Both the position numbers and the translations under genes were made by a program. Under the pieces are notes generated by a model, which worked only from the letters and a program-made list of their open reading frames with translations, was not told the origin of the DNA and did no database searches. Shown piece by piece: positions 1 to 7,551 of a DNA stretch of 11,865 nt; positions within the stretch are counted from its first letter, which is position 1, and the number at the start of each line of letters is the position of its first letter. Origin of the DNA: Candidatus Cloacimonadota bacterium (GTDB lineage: Bacteria > Cloacimonadota > Cloacimonadia > Cloacimonadales > Cloacimonadaceae); the NCBI GenBank assembly GCA_028681035.1, contig JAQUJJ010000112.1, positions 1 through 11,865 of the forward strand, written 5' to 3'.

Positions 1-2
1 TG

Positions 3-1076
3 GAAGAGGAACTGAAACTAAAACAAAAGGCTATCACTAAAGGTCTGCTAATGATGGGCGCAGATTGTGGAACTGCTATTATTAATGGTGTTCCGCTCGC
101 ATTTTCTAATGCAGTTTTACCGGGTAAGATTGGGATAGTATCTGCTTCCGGCACGGGCTTGCAAGAAGTTAGTGTGGGTATTACCCATCGTGGCAGAGGA
201 ATATCTCAAGCTTTCGGAACAGGCGGAAGAGATGGAAAGCAAGAAATAGGCGGAATAATGCTTTGCGCTTGTTTGGAATACTTAATTAAAGACCCTAACA
301 CTGAAGTTATCGTATTGATTGGCAAGACTCCGCACGAAACAGTATTGGCAAAGCTATGGGAGCTGCTGGGTGCAACTTCAAAACCTACGGTGGTGAATTT
401 CTTGAAAGATATGGAGATTGCCCCCCTAGCCAACCTTACTTACTGTACTTCACTTGAAGAGACGGCTGTTAAAGCATGCTTGGCATTAAATGATAAGCAT
501 CCCGTTGTTTCCAAAGATTATGGGATAAGCCTTAATAAAGTGGAAATTGGCAAAAATAGAAGCTTTATCCGCGGTTTGTATAGCGGGGGAACTCTCTGCT
601 ACGAAGCCATCCAGCATTATCATAGAGTTTTTTGTGTACCTCCCAAGAGTAATATCTCAAGCCATGCCGAGGATTTACTTAAAAATGTGTGGGTTAGCGA
701 AGGGGATTGTTTCATAGATATGGGCGCGGATGATTTTACGGTTGGCAGACCTCATCCTATGATAGATTATAGCTTGCGCCTTAAAAAGATAGCAGATGAA
801 GCAAATGACCCTGCCACAGCTTTAATATTGCTGGATGTGGTATTGGGGTATGGCTCTCATCCAGACCCTGCCAGCGAGCTGGTTCCAGTGCTTAAAGCAC
901 TGCCCAAAGATGTAGCCGTGGTATGCCATGTATTGGGCACAGATAAAGACCCTCAGGGGTTAAGTGATCAGATTAATAAACTTCAAGCCTGTGGGGCAAG
1001 AGTATTCACCTCGCATTTTAAGGCATTGCAAGATACTTTTGAACTATTGAAAGCACATCGGAGAAACAATGGATAA
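3..1076 (+). CDS. fdrA: FdrA-family protein (carbamoyltransferase subunit AllF-like), 5'-partial
   Basis: The reading frame is open to the left window edge (first full codon at 3), so the gene starts upstream; 357 residues are visible against about 555 in E. coli FdrA. An ATG at 51 lies inside the conserved domain and is not the start. Visible-residue motifs typical of FdrA are GADCGTAIINGVPLAF (19-34), ASGTG (48-52), GTGGRD (72-77), RGLYSGGTLCYEA (190-202) and VGRPHPMID (247-255). The fold is related to the succinyl-CoA synthetase alpha subunit, but I see no GHAGA phosphohistidine motif. Known of the family: E. coli FdrA (AllF), YlbE (AllG) and YlbF (AllH) make up the oxamate carbamoyltransferase of anaerobic allantoin breakdown, converting oxalurate and phosphate to oxamate and carbamoyl phosphate. 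Inference: a phosphorolytic carbamoyltransferase working with the next gene, which its stop overlaps by 8 bases. The ureido substrate is not certain. Confidence 0.9.
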   Translation, partial: EEELKLKQKAITKGLLMMGADCGTAIINGVPLAFSNAVLPGKIGIVSASGTGLQEVSVGITHRGRGISQAFGTGGRDGKQEIGGIMLCACLEYLIKDPNTEVIVLIGKTPHETVLAKLWELLGATSKPTVVNFLKDMEIAPLANLTYCTSLEETAVKACLALNDKHPVVSKDYGISLNKVEIGKNRSFIRGLYSGGTLCYEAIQHYHRVFCVPPKSNISSHAEDLLKNVWVSEGDCFIDMGADDFTVGRPHPMIDYSLRLKKIADEANDPATALILLDVVLGYGSHPDPASELVPVLKALPKDVAVVCHVLGTDKDPQGLSDQINKLQACGARVFTSHFKALQDTFELLKAHRRNNG

Positions 1077-2475
1077 GATTAAGCTACCTGAAGGGAAACT
1101 CGGGGTCGTTAATATAGGGCTGGAAGCCTTTGCACACGATTTAAATGCTCAGGGTGTAGAGGTGCTAAATGTGGATTGGCGTCCCCCGCTGCAAGTTGAT
1201 AAAAACGCCAGCGATAAGATTAACCAACACTATCAGAACAAAATAACAGAAGCTAACACACAAGTGCTGAACATTATCAATGCCGGCAAACCGCTGCTTA
1301 TAGGTATGGGGATAGCTATTGATGTAATCCCCGGGATGAAGGAAAACTTAATCTTGCACGCAGGACCACCGATTACTTGGGATAAAATGTGTGGTCCCAT
1401 GCGAGGAGCAGTTATCGGTGCTTTAATATATGAAAACAAAGCCTCTACCTTTGATGAAGCAGAATTATTGGCTGCCTCTAGCGCAATAGAATACTCTCCC
1501 TGCCACGAGCATGGCGCAGTGGGACCCATGGCGGGAATCATCAGTGCCTCCATGCCTGTGTTTATCATAAAAAATGAGACCTATGGCAATTTAAGCTATG
1601 CTACGCAAAATGAAGGCTTAGGGAAAGTTTTACGCTATGGCGCATTTGGCACGGAAGTGATAGAGCGGCTTAGATGGATGGATGATGTATTGTATCCAGT
1701 CATGGAAAGAGCGATAAAATACTTGGGTATGATAGATTTGCAGAGCATGATAGCGCAAGCTTTGCATATGGGAGATGAAGTGCATAATAGGAATAGAGCT
1801 GGTACTTCACTGCTTATTCGGCAGCTTGCTCCGGCATTTATTAAGACTATGAGAAACGTAAATGAAACCGCTGCTGTGCTTGATTTTATCAATGGTAACG
1901 ACCACTTCTTTCTAAACCTCTCAATGCCTGCTTGTAAGGCGGTGTTAGACGCAGCCCGCGATATCCCCAATTCCAGTATAGCCGTGGTTATGGCACGCAA
2001 TGGCACAGAATTTGGAGTTCAGCTTAGTGGCACAGGAGATAAATGGTTTACTGGAGCAGCCTTGGTGCCGGATGCGCTATATTTCCCTGGCTACAGCAAA
2101 GCAGATGCAAACCCGGATATTGGTGATAGTGCAATAACTGAAACAGGTGGATTGGGTGGTTTTGCCATAGCAGCTGCACCAGCGATAGTACAGTTTGTTG
2201 GCGGTAATGCCGCAGATGCATTATCATATACAGAGTTAATGTACGAAATATGTTTTGGTGAAAGCGTGAGGTATCAGATACCCGCATTAGATTTTAGAGG
2301 AACGCCTCTGGGAATTGATGTGGTGAAAGTTATAGAGAACAATATCGTTCCTATTATAGATACCGGCGTGGCTCATAAAAACCCCGGTATCGGTCAGGTT
2401 GGAGCGGGTGTGGTAAAAGCACCTGTAGAACCTTTTATAAAGGCTTACGAAGCCTTGGCAAATAGTTTAGTATAA
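1069..2475 (+). CDS. ylbE: YlbE-like DUF1116 protein (carbamoyltransferase subunit AllG-like)
   Basis: A 468-residue DUF1116 protein. The ATG at 1069 is preceded by GGAG (1060-1063) at 5 bases and overlaps the end of fdrA, pointing to translational coupling. Conserved blocks are LHAGPPITWDKMCGPMRGA (residues 96-114), PCHEHGAVGPMAG (144-156) and NEGLGKVLRYGAF (181-193); the N-terminal NIGLEAFA...VDWRPP segment also fits the family. E. coli YlbE is the AllG partner of FdrA in oxamate carbamoyltransferase. No signal peptide or membrane segment is obvious, so the protein is probably cytoplasmic. Odd point: the third E. coli subunit, YlbF/AllH (DUF2877), does not follow. Either it lies upstream of the window or this version works without it. 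The family call is firm; the substrate is inferred from neighbours. Confidence 0.92.
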   Translation: MDKIKLPEGKLGVVNIGLEAFAHDLNAQGVEVLNVDWRPPLQVDKNASDKINQHYQNKITEANTQVLNIINAGKPLLIGMGIAIDVIPGMKENLILHAGPPITWDKMCGPMRGAVIGALIYENKASTFDEAELLAASSAIEYSPCHEHGAVGPMAGIISASMPVFIIKNETYGNLSYATQNEGLGKVLRYGAFGTEVIERLRWMDDVLYPVMERAIKYLGMIDLQSMIAQALHMGDEVHNRNRAGTSLLIRQLAPAFIKTMRNVNETAAVLDFINGNDHFFLNLSMPACKAVLDAARDIPNSSIAVVMARNGTEFGVQLSGTGDKWFTGAALVPDALYFPGYSKADANPDIGDSAITETGGLGGFAIAAAPAIVQFVGGNAADALSYTELMYEICFGESVRYQIPALDFRGTPLGIDVVKVIENNIVPIIDTGVAHKNPGIGQVGAGVVKAPVEPFIKAYEALANSLV

Positions 2476-2486
2476 GGAGATAAATA

Positions 2487-3299
2487 ATGGACAACAACAC
2501 ATTCTTCAGCTTTATGGAAAACCTCAAGATGTACGACTTAACACAACGGCTTAGTATTCACACTCCGCCCTGGCCCAGCTATATGCCCTTGGGAATTCAG
2601 TACTTTAAACGCATAGCGGGTGCACATATGGGGCAAGGTGCCAACGGACAGATAATTACCACCAGTAATCATGTTGGCACGCACATAGATGGAGAAATAC
2701 ACTTTCATGCCAGCGGACGCACCATCGGCGAAGTACCTATGAATGAATGGGTGGGACCCGGCGTAGTAGTTGATATTTCTGACAGTGTGGGAGATTACGA
2801 TTTATATAGCCCCGAGCTGCTTATGAGCAAGGCAGAAATTAAGAAAGGCGATATTCTTATCATCAACACCGGCTATCATAAGTATGCTTGGGATCAGCCG
2901 GAATCAGACGAGCTGCGTTATTTTGTGAAACACCCAGGTCCAGACCCCAGTTTCCATACTTGGGCATTGGATATGAAGATTAAATGGATTGGTGTGGATT
3001 GTGGCTCTGCCGACCACCCTATGAATACCATTATCCGTAACTGGCATCCTAAGGACTTTATGAAAGCCGAACAAAAGCTAATTGCAACTTATGGCAAGGA
3101 ATGGGATGAGATGTATCCTCCGGACGAATACTACCAAGTGATGCATCTGAAGCTTTTCCCCAAGAAACTGGTACACGCAGAAAACTTAGGCGGAGAGATT
3201 GATAAACTCTCCAACAAACGCGCTTGGATTGGGCTTTTCCCCCTTAGAGGGATAGAGCTGGAATCTTCCATGTGCCGCATCATTGCCTTTGAACCCTAA
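2487..3299 (+). CDS. Cyclase-family metal-dependent hydrolase (kynurenine formamidase / isatin hydrolase-like)
   Basis: A 270-residue cyclase-superfamily protein. The ATG at 2487 follows AAGGAG (2474-2479), which overlaps the ylbE stop. The metal-binding signature is present as HVGTHID (residues 62-68) with H72 following: H62, H66, D68 and H72 match the His-x3-His-x-Asp-x3-His ligands of KynB-type enzymes. The usual Asp-x-Pro after the motif reads Asp-Gly-Glu here. Further conserved parts are GVDCGSADHPMN (169-180) and VHAENLGGEID (229-239), which I associate with the longer isatin-hydrolase-type members. Members hydrolyse amide bonds, including cyclic amides, with Mn or Zn. Lying between the carbamoyltransferase genes and a heterocycle hydroxylase, it most likely opens a hydroxylated N-heterocyclic ring to a ureido or amide acid. 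The substrate cannot be read from the sequence. Confidence 0.88.
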   Translation: MDNNTFFSFMENLKMYDLTQRLSIHTPPWPSYMPLGIQYFKRIAGAHMGQGANGQIITTSNHVGTHIDGEIHFHASGRTIGEVPMNEWVGPGVVVDISDSVGDYDLYSPELLMSKAEIKKGDILIINTGYHKYAWDQPESDELRYFVKHPGPDPSFHTWALDMKIKWIGVDCGSADHPMNTIIRNWHPKDFMKAEQKLIATYGKEWDEMYPPDEYYQVMHLKLFPKKLVHAENLGGEIDKLSNKRAWIGLFPLRGIELESSMCRIIAFEP

Positions 3300-3315
3300 T
3301 AAACGAGGTGGATAA

Positions 3316-4215
3316 ATGTCTATAGCCCACGAATTTGATTACGAGCGACCGCAAGAGCTGAAGAATGCCTTGCAGCTAAAAGATAAGCACAAAGATAAAG
3401 CCCTCATTTATGCAGGTGGTACAGACCTGATAGTAAACATCAAAGAGGGTATGATGAAGCCTGAATTGCTGATTGATATCAAGGATATTGCGGATTTGCA
3501 CAAGCTAAGCTTGGAAAAAAGTATCTTGTATATTGGGGCGGCTGTAACCTTCACTGAACTGATTGATTCTGCCTTTGTGAAGTGTTCCTGCCCTATGCTC
3601 TATGATGCCAGTAGTACCGTTGCCTCTACGGGAGTGCGTTCCAGAGCTACCCTAGTGGGTAATATCTGCACCGCAGTCCCTTGTCTGGATTCTGCCCCTG
3701 CCTTGCTTTGCTACGATGCCATTATTCATTGCGCTAGCGTTTCTGGTGTAAGAGATATCCCTGTATCAGATTGGTTTCTTGCTCGGCGTAAAACTGCTAT
3801 TAAAGACAATGAAATGGTAGTTGGCATAAGCTTGCCTATCCCCAAAGATAAATCTTCAAGCATTTATCTAAAGCTTGGACGCTACGGTGGGGAAGACCTT
3901 GCTCAGGCAGGCTGGGGTTTTTGGATGAATGAGAGCAAACAGTATCGCATAGCCCATTGTGCCTTGGCTCCAAAACCTGCGCGGGCAAGTAAGATTGAAG
4001 CACTTCTTAAGGGAAAAGAGCTTAGCGACCAGCTTATCACAGAGGCAGTTGCCTTGCTCTCACAAGAGATAAACCCTATTGCTGACATTCGTTCCAGCAA
4101 GGAGTATCGCATCCACATGAGCGGAGTTATGCTAAAACGCGGGCTTTATGCTCTGAAGGACAGGCTAAACGGACTTGAAGTAGAACCAGCTAAGCTGTTA
4201 GGAGGTATTGCATGA
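3316..4215 (+). CDS. Xanthine dehydrogenase-family FAD-binding subunit
   Basis: The medium (FAD) subunit of a molybdenum hydroxylase, 299 residues, the usual size for CoxM/XdhB-type proteins. The start ATG follows GAGGTGG (3305-3311). FAD-binding signatures are AGGTDL (residues 33-38) and the block STGVRSRATLVGNICTAVPC (104-123) followed by LDSAPALL, equivalent to the IRNxATxGGN...D...L pattern. The second block reads VGN where most members have GGN. GRYGGEDLA (188-196) corresponds to the common R-x-x-x-DxA element before the C-terminal CO-dehydrogenase flavoprotein domain. It passes electrons from the [2Fe-2S] subunit to an acceptor such as NAD or a ferredoxin. Its TGA stop overlaps the next start as ATGA (4212-4215). 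The gene order medium-small-large is the CoxMSL type. Confidence 0.93.
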   Translation: MSIAHEFDYERPQELKNALQLKDKHKDKALIYAGGTDLIVNIKEGMMKPELLIDIKDIADLHKLSLEKSILYIGAAVTFTELIDSAFVKCSCPMLYDASSTVASTGVRSRATLVGNICTAVPCLDSAPALLCYDAIIHCASVSGVRDIPVSDWFLARRKTAIKDNEMVVGISLPIPKDKSSSIYLKLGRYGGEDLAQAGWGFWMNESKQYRIAHCALAPKPARASKIEALLKGKELSDQLITEAVALLSQEINPIADIRSSKEYRIHMSGVMLKRGLYALKDRLNGLEVEPAKLLGGIA

Positions 4216-4742
4216 AAGAGATAAGCTTTACTCTAAATAATGAACTCCGCAGTGTATCCGTGGATGCCAATGAGGTACTGCTTGACGTACTGCGTGAGAA
4301 GCTAGGAGTGAAAAGTCCCAAATGTGGCTGTGAGCGCGGAGATTGTGGAGCTTGTACTGTTCTTTTGGATGGTAAAGCGGTGCGCAGTTGCCTGGTGCTT
4401 GCTATCGAGGTGGAAAACCACAACATCGTAACGGTTGAAGGTATCTCCGCAGAAAAACTAAGTGCTTTACAAGAAGCATTTATAGAGTACAATGCCTTCC
4501 AATGTGGCTACTGCGCTCCAGGGATTATTTTGGCTATTACGGAGCTACTGCTAAAACATCCTCACCCCACTCTGGAACAGATCAAGGAATCTATCGCAGG
4601 CAACCTTTGTCGTTGCACCGGTTACACTCCCATCTTCGATGCCATAATGGCACTTACCAGTGTAGAGCAGCACTCCGATGCTGCCAAAGAGATACCCTCG
4701 CAGGAACGTCGTCCTGCGCTACCTGTAGAGGAGGGGAAATGA
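4212..4742 (+). CDS. Xanthine dehydrogenase-family [2Fe-2S] subunit
   Basis: The small iron-sulfur subunit, 176 residues. AGGAGG (4200-4205) lies 6 bases before the ATG, inside the 3' end of the FAD-subunit gene. The N-terminal plant-type ferredoxin cluster is ligated by C40, C45, C48 and C60 in the pattern GCERGDCGACTVLLDG, and the second [2Fe-2S] cluster of the C-terminal four-helix domain by C98, C101 (QCGYC), C133 and C135 (CRCTGY). All eight ligands are intact. After the core domain there is a short charged tail of about 25 residues. It carries electrons from the molybdenum centre to FAD. The stop overlaps the start of the large subunit (ATGA at 4739-4742), so the three subunits are translationally coupled and probably made in fixed ratio. 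Confidence 0.96.
   Translation: MKEISFTLNNELRSVSVDANEVLLDVLREKLGVKSPKCGCERGDCGACTVLLDGKAVRSCLVLAIEVENHNIVTVEGISAEKLSALQEAFIEYNAFQCGYCAPGIILAITELLLKHPHPTLEQIKESIAGNLCRCTGYTPIFDAIMALTSVEQHSDAAKEIPSQERRPALPVEEGK
4729..4734 (+). promoter_or_regulatory. Shine-Dalgarno site fixing the molybdenum-subunit start
   Basis: AGGAGG, inside a longer AGAGGAGGGG purine run, lies 4 bases before the ATG at 4739. The frame is open further upstream, to an ATG at 4502, but that extension overlaps the iron-sulfur gene in another frame and has no family similarity. This site therefore decides the shorter start. Confidence 0.8.
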
Positions 4743-7081
4743 AGGAATACACATACATAGGCAAAGACGTAGTCCGCATTGACGGCTTGGAGAAGATCAG
4801 CGGAGCTGCCATTTATGGTGATGATATTGATTTCGGTGCAAACCTACTTCATGCAGAGCTGATTTCCAGTACGCAGGCTCATGCCATAATCAAGAGCATA
4901 GATATTAGCGAAGCTCTGAAAGTAAAGGGTGTTTACAAGATATTTACGGGCAAGGATTTTCCCTTTAAGTTTGGGCTTTACATGAAAGACCGATATGTTT
5001 TTGCTCAGGATAAAGTACGCTTTGTAGGGGAGCAAGTTGCCGCTGTGGTAGCCAGAAACCCAGGCGCTGCCAAACGTGCTGCTGCTTTAGTAAAGGTGGA
5101 ATACGAGCCTCTGCCAGCCGTGCTAGACCAAATGGAAGCATTGGCTGAAGGCAGCACCGTGCTGCATCCGGATTTGGAAAGCTATCCTCACGTTCCCTGG
5201 TTTTTCCCCAAGCCGGGAACCAACATTGCCCACTGGCGTAAAACCCGCAAGGGCGATCTGAAAGCTGGCTTTGAGCAAGCAGATTATATTCTTGAAGATA
5301 CATACACTGTGCCTCGCTATGCCCATTGTGCCATTGAGACGCATGTTGCCATAGGTAAGTTTGACTATTCGGGTCGCCTTACTGTGTGGAGTAGTTCACA
5401 ATCTCCGCATATCCAAAGGCATCTATTCGCAGAAGCTTTAGGCTTGGGACACAAAGATGTTCGTGTGATAGCACCTCATGTGGGTGGCGGTTTTGGGGGC
5501 AAAGCAGGTGTAACCATGGAGATTATCCCTGCTGCATTAGCCACTAAACTAAAAGGATACGCAGTTAAACTTCGCTACAGTCGCGAACAAGAGTTTATCA
5601 ATACTTATCAGCGTCTAGGAGTAGTTGCCAAGCTCAAAATGGGCGTAACCAAAGAGGGACTAATTACTGCTCTGGATCACAAGTTATATTGGGACGCAGG
5701 TGCGTATGTGGAATATGGTGCCAACGTAGTAAATGCCGTAGGTTTATCTGCCATCGGTCCCTATAATATTGATAATGTCTCCATTGATTCGGTTTGCGTA
5801 TATACCAATTTACCTCCTGGCGGAGCTTATCGTGGCTTTGGCTATTCGGAGATGCTTTTCGGTTTGGAAAGCCATGTAACCCGTTTGGCAAAAGAATTGG
5901 GTATTGACCAAGTTGAGTTCAGACGTAAAAATGCCATTAAAGCGGGGGATACCACTGCCTACGGCGTTAAAATGAATCCCAATGGCTTGTTGGAGTGTAT
6001 AGAGAAGGCTGCGGCTGCCATCGATTGGGGCAAGAAGCTTCATTCCAAAGACCCCAATAAAGTTATCGGCAAAGGCTTCTCTTTATTCTGGAAAGCTCCA
6101 GCCATGCCTCCCAATGCTTCTTCTTCTGCTTTTTTGAAGTTCAATGAAGATGCCAGCATCAATCTAATTATCTCCGGCATGGATATTGGGCAGGGCTATC
6201 AAACCGTTATGGCTCAGATTGTCGCCGAGGTATTATCTGTTCCTCCCTCCAAGATTAGGGTGGAAACTCCAGATACAGACCGCAATCCTTATGAATGGCA
6301 AACCGTGGCATCTCACATTACTTGGAGCAGCGGAAATGCTGTAAAGAAAGCTGCCATAGATGCACGAGAGCAGATTTTTGAGCTAGTGGAGCGTGTTTTT
6401 AACCTTCCTATAGATGAGCTATATCTGGAAGATGAAGCGGTGAAATGCACCCAAGACGCTGCTTTCAATCTACCTCTAAAGAGCTTTGTGGTGGATGGCA
6501 TCATGACCAAAGACGGCACTTTTAAGGGCGGTCCCATCAATGCCCGTGGTATGTTTATGCCCGAGTTTTCCTCTGCCAATGGCGATCCCGAAACCAGCCA
6601 GGGTGGTCATCCTAACGTGCATTACACTGTTGGCGCAGCCGCTTTGACCTTGGAGATTGATAAAGATACGGGAAAAATGCGGGTTTTAAAAGTAGCTCTC
6701 GCCATTGACGCTGGAAAGGCACTTAATCCCAATTTGGTACGTGGACAGATAACTGGTGGAATGCTGCAAGGTCTTGCTACCGTGCTATACGAAGATATGC
6801 GCTACGACAGTAAGGGCAAGCTAATGAATTCTAACTTTACAGATTACAAGATACCTACGGCGATGGACGTGCCCGATGAGATTATTCCTATTATTGTGGA
6901 AGTTCCTCAGCCTGATGGTCCCTATGGTGCCAGAGGAGTTGGCGAACACACCATGCTTCCGGCTGCACCCATGATTGCCAATGCGGTGGAAGATGCGCTG
7001 GGCTTAAGGATGAAATCCATGCCGATTACCGCAGAGAAAGTAGCCATGGCTAATCTTGCAAAAAACAAGCAGCCCTCATGA
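4739..7081 (+). CDS. Xanthine dehydrogenase-family molybdopterin-binding large subunit
   Basis: The large catalytic subunit, 780 residues, a normal length. The N-terminal a/b-hammerhead part contains VRFVGEQVAAVVA (residues 93-105). Molybdopterin-binding blocks follow: HVGGGFGGK (247-255), PPGGAYRGFG (359-368), MDIGQG (481-486) and GARGVGEHTMLP (730-741). E736 aligns with the catalytic base Glu1261 of bovine xanthine oxidase, and R365 with substrate-binding Arg880. The residue after GGFGGK, Glu802 in bovine xanthine oxidase, is Ala (A256). Known: Glu802 and Arg880 position purine substrates, and aldehyde oxidases change both. Keeping Arg but losing Glu suggests hydroxylation of an N-heterocycle other than xanthine. 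No XdhC/MocA-type cofactor maturation gene is in the window. It works as a complex with the two preceding subunits; the downstream HIT gene starts within its stop codon. Confidence 0.95.
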   Translation: MKEYTYIGKDVVRIDGLEKISGAAIYGDDIDFGANLLHAELISSTQAHAIIKSIDISEALKVKGVYKIFTGKDFPFKFGLYMKDRYVFAQDKVRFVGEQVAAVVARNPGAAKRAAALVKVEYEPLPAVLDQMEALAEGSTVLHPDLESYPHVPWFFPKPGTNIAHWRKTRKGDLKAGFEQADYILEDTYTVPRYAHCAIETHVAIGKFDYSGRLTVWSSSQSPHIQRHLFAEALGLGHKDVRVIAPHVGGGFGGKAGVTMEIIPAALATKLKGYAVKLRYSREQEFINTYQRLGVVAKLKMGVTKEGLITALDHKLYWDAGAYVEYGANVVNAVGLSAIGPYNIDNVSIDSVCVYTNLPPGGAYRGFGYSEMLFGLESHVTRLAKELGIDQVEFRRKNAIKAGDTTAYGVKMNPNGLLECIEKAAAAIDWGKKLHSKDPNKVIGKGFSLFWKAPAMPPNASSSAFLKFNEDASINLIISGMDIGQGYQTVMAQIVAEVLSVPPSKIRVETPDTDRNPYEWQTVASHITWSSGNAVKKAAIDAREQIFELVERVFNLPIDELYLEDEAVKCTQDAAFNLPLKSFVVDGIMTKDGTFKGGPINARGMFMPEFSSANGDPETSQGGHPNVHYTVGAAALTLEIDKDTGKMRVLKVALAIDAGKALNPNLVRGQITGGMLQGLATVLYEDMRYDSKGKLMNSNFTDYKIPTAMDVPDEIIPIIVEVPQPDGPYGARGVGEHTMLPAAPMIANAVEDALGLRMKSMPITAEKVAMANLAKNKQPS

Positions 7082-7524
7082 GCCAGTGTGCCATCTGCGA
7101 TAGACTGGAATTGCTAGCTCATTATGCCGATTCCTCTATGGTTTACGAGTTTCCCAATTCCTACCTTGTATTGGGAAGTCACCAGTACTTTCCGGGCTAT
7201 TGTGTCTTGCTTTATAAGCAGCATGTACGGGAGTTGCACGAGCTTACTCCCGAACTTCAGGCTGCCTTGAACGAAGAGCTTATGATGGCTACTACTGCTA
7301 TCGTAAAAGCATTTAATCCCTGGAAGGTAAATCACGCATGCCTGGGCAATCAGGATCAGCATATTCATTGGCACATTATTCCGCGTTACGAAACTGAAGC
7401 GGATCACCAAAAGCATCCTTGGTTGCATGCAGATGAGTTTCCAAACTGGCTTATTCCACCTCAGAAGCAACAGGAAGTGATTGCATTGCTTAGGATACAA
7501 TTACAGGCTATCACCACACGTTAA
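7078..7524 (+). CDS. HIT-family nucleotide hydrolase/transferase
   Basis: A 148-residue histidine-triad protein. The defining motif is intact as HIHWHII (residues 95-101), the His-phi-His-phi-His-phi-phi pattern, where the middle-to-last His acts as nucleophile on nucleotide alpha-phosphates. The N-terminus CAIC (4-7) resembles the Cys pair seen in many diadenosine tetraphosphate hydrolase-type HIT proteins. The family acts on AMP-linked substrates such as Ap4A or adenosine phosphoramidates. The start ATG overlaps the large-subunit stop (ATGA, 7078-7081), so it is part of the operon. Its role is unclear: no known purine or pyrimidine pathway step needs a HIT protein. Possibilities are nucleotide housekeeping or removal of a phosphoramidate by-product. 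The family call is firm; the function is open. Confidence 0.93.
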   Translation: MSQCAICDRLELLAHYADSSMVYEFPNSYLVLGSHQYFPGYCVLLYKQHVRELHELTPELQAALNEELMMATTAIVKAFNPWKVNHACLGNQDQHIHWHIIPRYETEADHQKHPWLHADEFPNWLIPPQKQQEVIALLRIQLQAITTR

Positions 7525-7551
7525 CAAATATTTAAGTAAAAAGGATAAAGC

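Noticed and set aside
51..1076. fdrA starting at the ATG at 51
   Set aside because: The frame is open to the window edge and family-like sequence precedes this ATG, which lies in a conserved motif; the gene is truncated by the window.
4502..4738. 79-codon N-terminal extension of the molybdenum subunit
   Set aside because: It overlaps the iron-sulfur gene in another frame, lacks family similarity, and a strong AGGAGG sits before the ATG at 4739.
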